NCBI GenBank assembly: GCA_947683425.1
Contig: CANTUQ010000058.1
Coordinates: 15,687,501-15,751,500 of the forward strand
DNA: 64,000 nt
Reading direction: 5' to 3'
Source: Excoecaria cochinchinensis
Lineage: Eukaryota; Streptophyta; Magnoliopsida; Malpighiales; Euphorbiaceae
The stretch's first letter is position 1. Every line of letters begins with the position of its first letter. Made by a program: the position numbers and the translations under genes. Below, piece after piece: positions 58,340 to 64,000 of the stretch. The notes under the pieces are model-generated. The model was not told the DNA's origin, ran no database searches, and worked only from the letters and a program-made list of their open reading frames with translations.

Positions 58340-61122
58340 CTTAATAAAGATATTAAGATGAATGGTGACGATTGTGAAATCTGGAGTATGAAAATCCAGT
58401 GTGTGCTTGAAGAGTAAGAGGCTCTTGGACCCTTAAGTTCGGTTATGTCTGAACCTAAGAATGGCACTACATCACAGTATAGGCAAGACCGTAATGCCTA
58501 TGTGGCATAGAAAAAGAAGAATTTAACTACTCGTATCATCTTGCTAAGTGCAATAGATGATATCACTAAGTGGTTCAGCAAGTATCAAAATGCAATGGAT
58601 CCGTGAATCGCTTTGCGAGAAAAGTTTAGAGGTGTGTCTCTAACTAAGTTTTTTGATCATTAGTGATCAAATTTGATACTTATCAGAAGAAATCTGATTA
58701 TTCGATGCGAAAACATTTATGAGAGATAAAAAATAATTAGTAAGTTTAGTGAGGTTGGTCATAAGTTGACTGATAAGCAACAGGTCCTAGCTGTTATCCA
58801 TTCCATATCCAAAAGTTAGGAGCATATAAAGATGCAACTAACTCAAACAGAAAAACATTGAGACATTTGAGGATGTCGCTTGTCATTTAAAGTTTGAATA
58901 GGACTATTTGGCACTGATTAAGGTCAATGTCATTGTGCATATGGCACAGTATTATTCTGGTGAAATGAGTTCTAACTAGAACCAGATAAGAAGCTTCAAA
59001 AGTAGGATAAGGAAAAAGGCTCAATAGCCCTAAAAAGCAAAGAAACAATAGAATTTTAAGAGGTCCAAAGGCAAAAGGACGGTAAACGTTTCAAGAGTGA
59101 AATGTTTTAATTGCCAACAGAAAAGTCACTATGCAAGAGGTTGCACTGTGCCCAAACAGATACAATATTTTGACTCAAGAGTGAGTGAAATTTGAGTATC
59201 CAGCTCAGAATTTCATTCTTTGTGAGTGATAGATTCAAGAGCAAAGGATCATGTAATAAGGGATCAAGATACCTTTGTTAAGAGTTCTGTTTCTGTTCTT
59301 ACTTTATTGAAATTTGTTTTCAATTTATGTTTTAAGGATAACAGTATATGCTTATACTTAAATAATGATTATGATGGTTTTGGTTAAATGCTGAATGGTT
59401 TCATTATTATGGATGTGTACCATGACTATTTGAAGAAAATAAGTCTTTTTCTTTAATTACTTCCTCTTTACATAGTTATGAGAACAATGTGAAAATATGG
59501 CATTCTAAAATTAAACCAAATCGGGTTAGACCGAAAGAGTCGGTTAGCCATGTAAGTTTAACAGACAATTCAAATGAGGTTGAATTGCTTATATGCAAGA
59601 ATTGCCTAAAAGGAAAAATAGTTAGAAAATCATTCGAGAAAAGAACTAGAGCCAAATTTCTATTGCAGTTAGTTCATTCTGATAAATGTGGTCAAATGAA
59701 TGTGAGGGCAATGCATGAGGCCTACTATTTCATCACCTTTTATAAATGACTATACTAGGTATGGTCATTTCAATTTGATTACTCACTAGCCAGAAGTATT
59801 GTGTTACTTTAAGACTTTTATGAACTTAGTTGAGAATCAATTAGACATAAGGATTAAAGTTTTGAGAACTGATCGAGGTCAGAAAAATCTTTCATATATA
59901 TGAATCTAAAGCTTTATGTGATGAAAAAGGGATTGAACATCAATTGTTCATTCTAGAAATTCATAACAAAACGGTGTTGCGAAAAGGAGAAATAGGACTC
60001 TCCTAAATATGGTTAGATCTATGATGGCAGAGGCAGATTTGCCAATCTCCTATCGGGGAGATAATTTAATGACTGCCACATATGTTTTTAAATCAAGTGC
60101 CTTCTATCTCTGTCACATCTATAACTTATGAGTTGTGAACTGATCGACAAGCTGACCTAAACTATTTACGACCTTAGAGTTGTGTTGCTTACGTCCATGA
60201 TAACTCATGTAAAATTGATTAATTGGGACCAAGAGATAAAAAGAGTATTTATGTGAGATATTCTGAAGTATCAAAGCGATACATTTTCATGGGTGAGCAA
60301 GAAAATGGCACTGTAACAGAATTCAGATCACGAGTAATCATATTCTTAGAAAATAAATTTTCAAAGTTGGGCTAGGTGAATTAAGATTTCATTTTCTATT
60401 AATCTCAGGAAAAGGAACTATCAGGATCACTCCATATGAGTGGGAGGAAATTAGAGGAAAAAGGCCAAGGCTTTCATCCTCCAAATGATCCGGATGTTCG
60501 AGATTCTGATTTAAATAGGAGTATTCTTGACTCCAGTGGGAATAAAAAATACGGTATTCCTAACTCCAGTGGGAGTAAAGGAATATGGTTCCAGTGGGAG
60601 CATTTTGGATTACGATGAATATATGAGACATGTTTATCAAGATTCAGAACTACAAAAATCTAAAAGAAAAAGTGTTCCACGCTGACGATTTGAGATCTAA
60701 GACTCGAACAGAGTCCTTTTAGTTGCCCCACAAGACAAGGAAAAGCCTAAAAATATTCAAGAGGCTCTTCCATGCCCATCTAAGGAAAGTACATGAAATC
60801 AAATCATGTTTGAGAACTGGTTGATTTACTAAAAGAACACCAATTGGGAATAAATGGATTCTCAAAGTAAAGCGATAGGCTGAAAAAAGTATCGAAAGAT
60901 ACAAGACTCGACTAGTCTCCAAGGGGTTCACACAATAGAAAGAGATTGACTATGAGGAGTCTTTCTCACTTATTGTAAGATTTACGTCCATAAGGTTAAT
61001 TCTGGCCATAGTGGCAAGTTTGGACCTAGAGCTATATCAAATGGATGTAAAGACTGATTTTCTCAATGGAGAATTGGATAGAACAACCTATAGGTTTCAT
61101 TGAAAAAAGGCAGCGAACATAA
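58340..61122 (+). pseudogene. Decayed copia gag-pol (5' part)
   Basis: Gag starts at about 58357 (MNGDDCEIWSMKIQCVLEE). A CCHC knuckle is at 59100-59146 (KCFNCQQKSHYARGC). The integrase zinc region is at 59489-59749 (ICKNCLKGKIVRKSFEKR, LVHSDKCGQMNVRA). The integrase core is at about 59850-60100 with frameshifts. RT begins near 60840 (NKWILKVKR, RYKTRLVSKGFTQ, LYQMDVKTDFLNGEL) and is cut at 61122 just after EQPIGFIEK. Stops and frame changes occur every 50-150 bases, so this copy is much older than the TRIM-like element beside it. Confidence 0.85.
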
Positions 61123-61570
61123 CACTACAAGAAAAATGCTCTTTAACGAAGGGAAATCCGGTCGTTAAAAGTCAAAATCCGGTCATTAAAAATCTATAAC
61201 GACCGAAAAATCCGGTCGGTAAAAGCCCCTTCGTTAAAGGTATAGACGACCGGATTTTGAATCCGGTCGTTGATGACTTTAACGACCGGAACATTTCCGG
61301 TCGTTGAATAATGATTTTTAACGACCGGATTTTCCCTTCGCTACTTGTATTCACTTTCAACGAAGGGATTTTCGGTCGTTAAAAATACTTTTTAGCGACC
61401 GCATTTTCCTTTCGCTAATTATTTTTACTTTCAACGAAGAGAATTCCGGTCGTTGAAAATACCTTTTAACGACCGAATTTTCCCTTCACTGATTGTGTCT
61501 ACTTTCAATGAATAGAATTCAGGTCGTTAAAGATACTGTTTAGCGACTAGATTTTCCTTTTGATTTATTA
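61123..61570. repeat. CACTA terminus and subterminal inverted repeats
   Basis: AACGACCGGA / TCCGGTCGTT recurs in both orientations more than ten times at 20-50 base steps, decaying with distance from the end. The motif differs from that of the CACTA element at 10262-10629 (CCGACGGAAATT), so the two belong to different families. Confidence 0.85.
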
Positions 61571-64000
61571 TAATACACCAAACATAGATAGCAGAATGGT
61601 ACTTTAAAATATAAACCATTTTATAATATTACATGTGCGGTACATATCATTCACATATATTTTATACAAAAATATAATAAATTCTTTTCATATATTGAAA
61701 AAGAAAAGGTACAAAGTATAATCATATTTACAAAGTATAAAAACTATCAATGACAAGTTCAAGAAAATAACTCCTCTATATACTAATTTATATTCAAACG
61801 ATTTTTGAGAAAAATGTGAAAAATAAACCTCCTAACTTCGCTGTCCAAAATTTTGAAGACCTGCAAAATGTATAACAAAAACTAAAATTAATATTCACGG
61901 GCATAAATAAAAATATCAATAATAGAAAGTATTGGTAACTTATGACCTTCGAGGTAGAGGAGCAATATATTTGCAATGCCTTTGGTGAGGACAGAAAATT
62001 AAAAAATAAATAATAATACTGACAAAGTTAAGACATTAAATTTTATACAAAGTTTATACAAATTTTTATACAAAGCTCAAAAAACAAAAGAAGAAAGAAG
62101 AAGAATAGAGTGGTATAACTTATCTCAAACAGTACATGATACCCTAAACTGGCGAGGCATTCTCTGATGTTTGGGCCTGGCTTGTGGTTGTGCTTGTGTT
62201 GCCTCGTGTTGCATCGTACAGTAGTACCGCTGAAGTTGGTCCGTCGAGAAAGGAAGGAGTGTGGGTAAACTATTGACCAGCATGCTCATCACGGGATCAT
62301 CTTCACCATGTTAGAACTAAAATTAGCAATTAAAAACCAACGCCAAGTCAAAACATAACTAAACCAGACAAAATAACTCACTATGTTCAGGCTAAATTCT
62401 TAGAGGATTGGGTGTCCATTTGAGAAGATATGGCAGCACCCTCAAGTAACCGCAGTACTACCGATCAAGTCTTAGGCCGATCAAATTGTCAACCATAGGT
62501 ATATTATTGACATTGCCATAGTTGAGAAGCTTCATATTGACAACAACAAGAAGCAAATGAGAACGGTGGAAACTAAATTACAGCTGTGCAAAGAAAAGGA
62601 ATTTAAAAATGATAGCAAACCAAGCAGCATTTGTAGATTTCTTTGCCTTTCTAAATTGATTTATTAAGGTATAGATTCCTAGATATGTTGGCTAATGATG
62701 GAGAAAGTACCTAAACTAAGGACTCTTCTAGGGCTATTAACAGAGTAGTTATCTTCCATGCCTCGCTCTTTCAGAACATTTTGGGATTTTAGTGCTCTTG
62801 GAGAGTTTTACTAGAATACAAAAGGCCATAGGACGAAAAGAAAAAGCAAAACAAAAAAGTTATAGTTGTTTTAAATTCAAATCAGATAGCAGAAGATTAC
62901 TTCAGTAAAATGCAATTGCAAATTGATAAAATCTAAACAGTTACATACCCAACTAAAGGAACACTCTTTTAAGTCAATAGTTCCAATACTGTTAATCAAC
63001 ATAAGGAAAGCAATACAGCCTTATTCAAGGTTATAAATTGCAATTGCATAATTGGTTAACTAGAAAACCATGATTACCAAATTCAAATGATTCTTAACCA
63101 TTCAACTACCACATCTGCAAAATTATGACAAAAGAAATATTGATCTTCTTAGATTGAGTTCTTCTCTTCAAAAGAAGAAATATTTAACCGTCAACCAAAG
63201 AAAAGTGCCATCAGAACATTTATATAATCCGCAAAAAGAGCAGTAAATCTACAAAAACCAAAAGATTAAAACAGAACCTCACAAATCGGACCTGAACTAT
63301 TTTTGTCATGAAGATAGTTTAGCCATTATGCTAAATGAATTTTTGTTATGAATGAAGATAGTTTAGCCATTATGCTAAATCACATTGTATCTAAAAATTA
63401 AACCAACTACAAAGGTAAGTTTCAAACATCCAGCCTCATAAACAGAGCAATAGGCTGATAAACAAATTAAACCAAGCACATGACTAATTTCAAATGCTTC
63501 ACTAACCATAGTCAATAAAAAGATAACTACTGCAATTGAAGCCACAATGGAAAATCTGATGCAGTTTGCCAGAGTTGTAGTAGTTCATTCAAAAGGCAAT
63601 TAGATTCATATTCTCCATTTAGATCAACTAAACCTAATTTTGATAAACTAAAACTAATTTTGAAATTTTATGCACCTGAAATTTTATGCTCTTCAGAAAG
63701 AGGTGTAACCAAAGTAGCAGCAGAAAAATTTTGAGAGGCAGAAACTTGAGACTCAGTAGAAACAGCACCTGGAGAATCTTAAAATTAAATAATAGGCCCT
63801 TTTGACTAAGAACCCACCAAACTTTGGTCTAAACCTCAATGAAAAACACACCAGCCAAATAAATTCCAGCTAAAAGCCTACGTACTGTACATTCAACAGA
63901 CCATTATCATTCAGCAGACCATTATCATTGGTCTAAATCTCTCTGTTGATACTTGGAAGTTAATATATTTCAACTGATTTAATTCAAAAATGCTATTCTA
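61123..64000. mobile_element. CACTA transposon, one end, running out of the window
   Basis: It begins CACTACAAGAAAAATGC at 61123, inside the copia RT region; the preceding TAA is the candidate 3-bp target site. A subterminal hairpin zone follows. From 61570 to 64000 the DNA is AT-rich with no long frame. A minus-strand open stretch at about 62108-62285 (MSMLVNSLPTLLPFSTDQLQ, RMPRQFRVSCTV) could be a terminal exon of a transposon gene, but I cannot assign it. Confidence 0.82.

Larger units (their letters stand above)
55697..61122 (+). mobile_element. Ty1/copia retrotransposon, 5' part, cut by a CACTA element
   Basis: The 5' LTR (55697-56225) is followed at once by a PBS, a 2-kb leader, an unrecognised ORF, and a decayed gag-pol that stops in RT at 61122, where the CACTA terminus begins. 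The rest of pol and the 3' LTR are outside the window beyond the CACTA element. The coding region is heavily mutated. Confidence 0.88.

Overview
The window is eudicot-type nuclear plant DNA: AT-rich, intron-bearing, and built almost entirely of nested transposable elements. I find one likely functional host gene, a three-exon LURP-one-related (LOR) gene at 27292-28487. No rRNA, tRNA or CRISPR array is visible. Superfamily calls come from termini, target-site duplications (TSDs), primer-binding sites (PBS), polypurine tracts (PPT) and recognisable protein motifs read by eye.

Left part (1-17.9 kb). Positions 1-3717 are the 3' end of a Ty3/gypsy element of Tat type, carrying a three-exon antisense gene and ending in an LTR. 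It abuts a CACTA (En/Spm) transposon running to 10629, with degenerate TNP2-type and Ptta/En/Spm-type transposase genes and a terminal hairpin-rich zone. A complete Ty1/copia element follows on the minus strand (11147-15832, TSD GCATT). A solo LTR of the same family as the window-edge gypsy element lies at 17391-17871 (TSD CCAAG).

Middle (17.9-31.2 kb). A MITE-like element comes first, then a 5'-truncated L1-type LINE on the minus strand (about 19698-24130), a 657-bp hAT-type MITE with a perfect 8-bp TSD (24506-25162), several Stowaway-type MITEs, and the LOR gene.

Nested block (31.2-52.0 kb). A copia element (31226-42409, TSD TTTAA) is broken by two 2.3-2.4 kb solo LTRs (34554-36876 and 38197-40581). 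A third LTR of the same family lies 82 bp beyond it in opposite orientation (42492-51975, TSD CAAGT). That third LTR is split by a 7.27-kb endogenous caulimovirid copy (44353-51620). The viral copy was a single movement-capsid-protease-RT-RNase H polyprotein and is now broken by stops and two frameshifts; its promoter/leader unit is tandemly duplicated. The three solo LTRs carry arrays of GC-rich hairpins at the same relative place but with two unrelated hairpin sequences.

Right part (52-64 kb). Here lie a Stowaway remnant, a LINE 3' fragment, a young short copia derivative with near-identical LTRs (53814-55477, TSD CCATC), and a plus-strand copia element (from 55697) with an unusual leader. 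That leader holds nine G-box palindromes, partly at 23-bp spacing, and an unrecognised 141-codon ORF before gag. Its RT region is cut at 61123 by the terminus of a second CACTA element that runs out of the window.

Apart from the LOR gene, nearly every coding region is interrupted and is annotated as a pseudogene. The interest lies in the order of nesting and in the unusual non-coding modules and extra ORFs of the elements.
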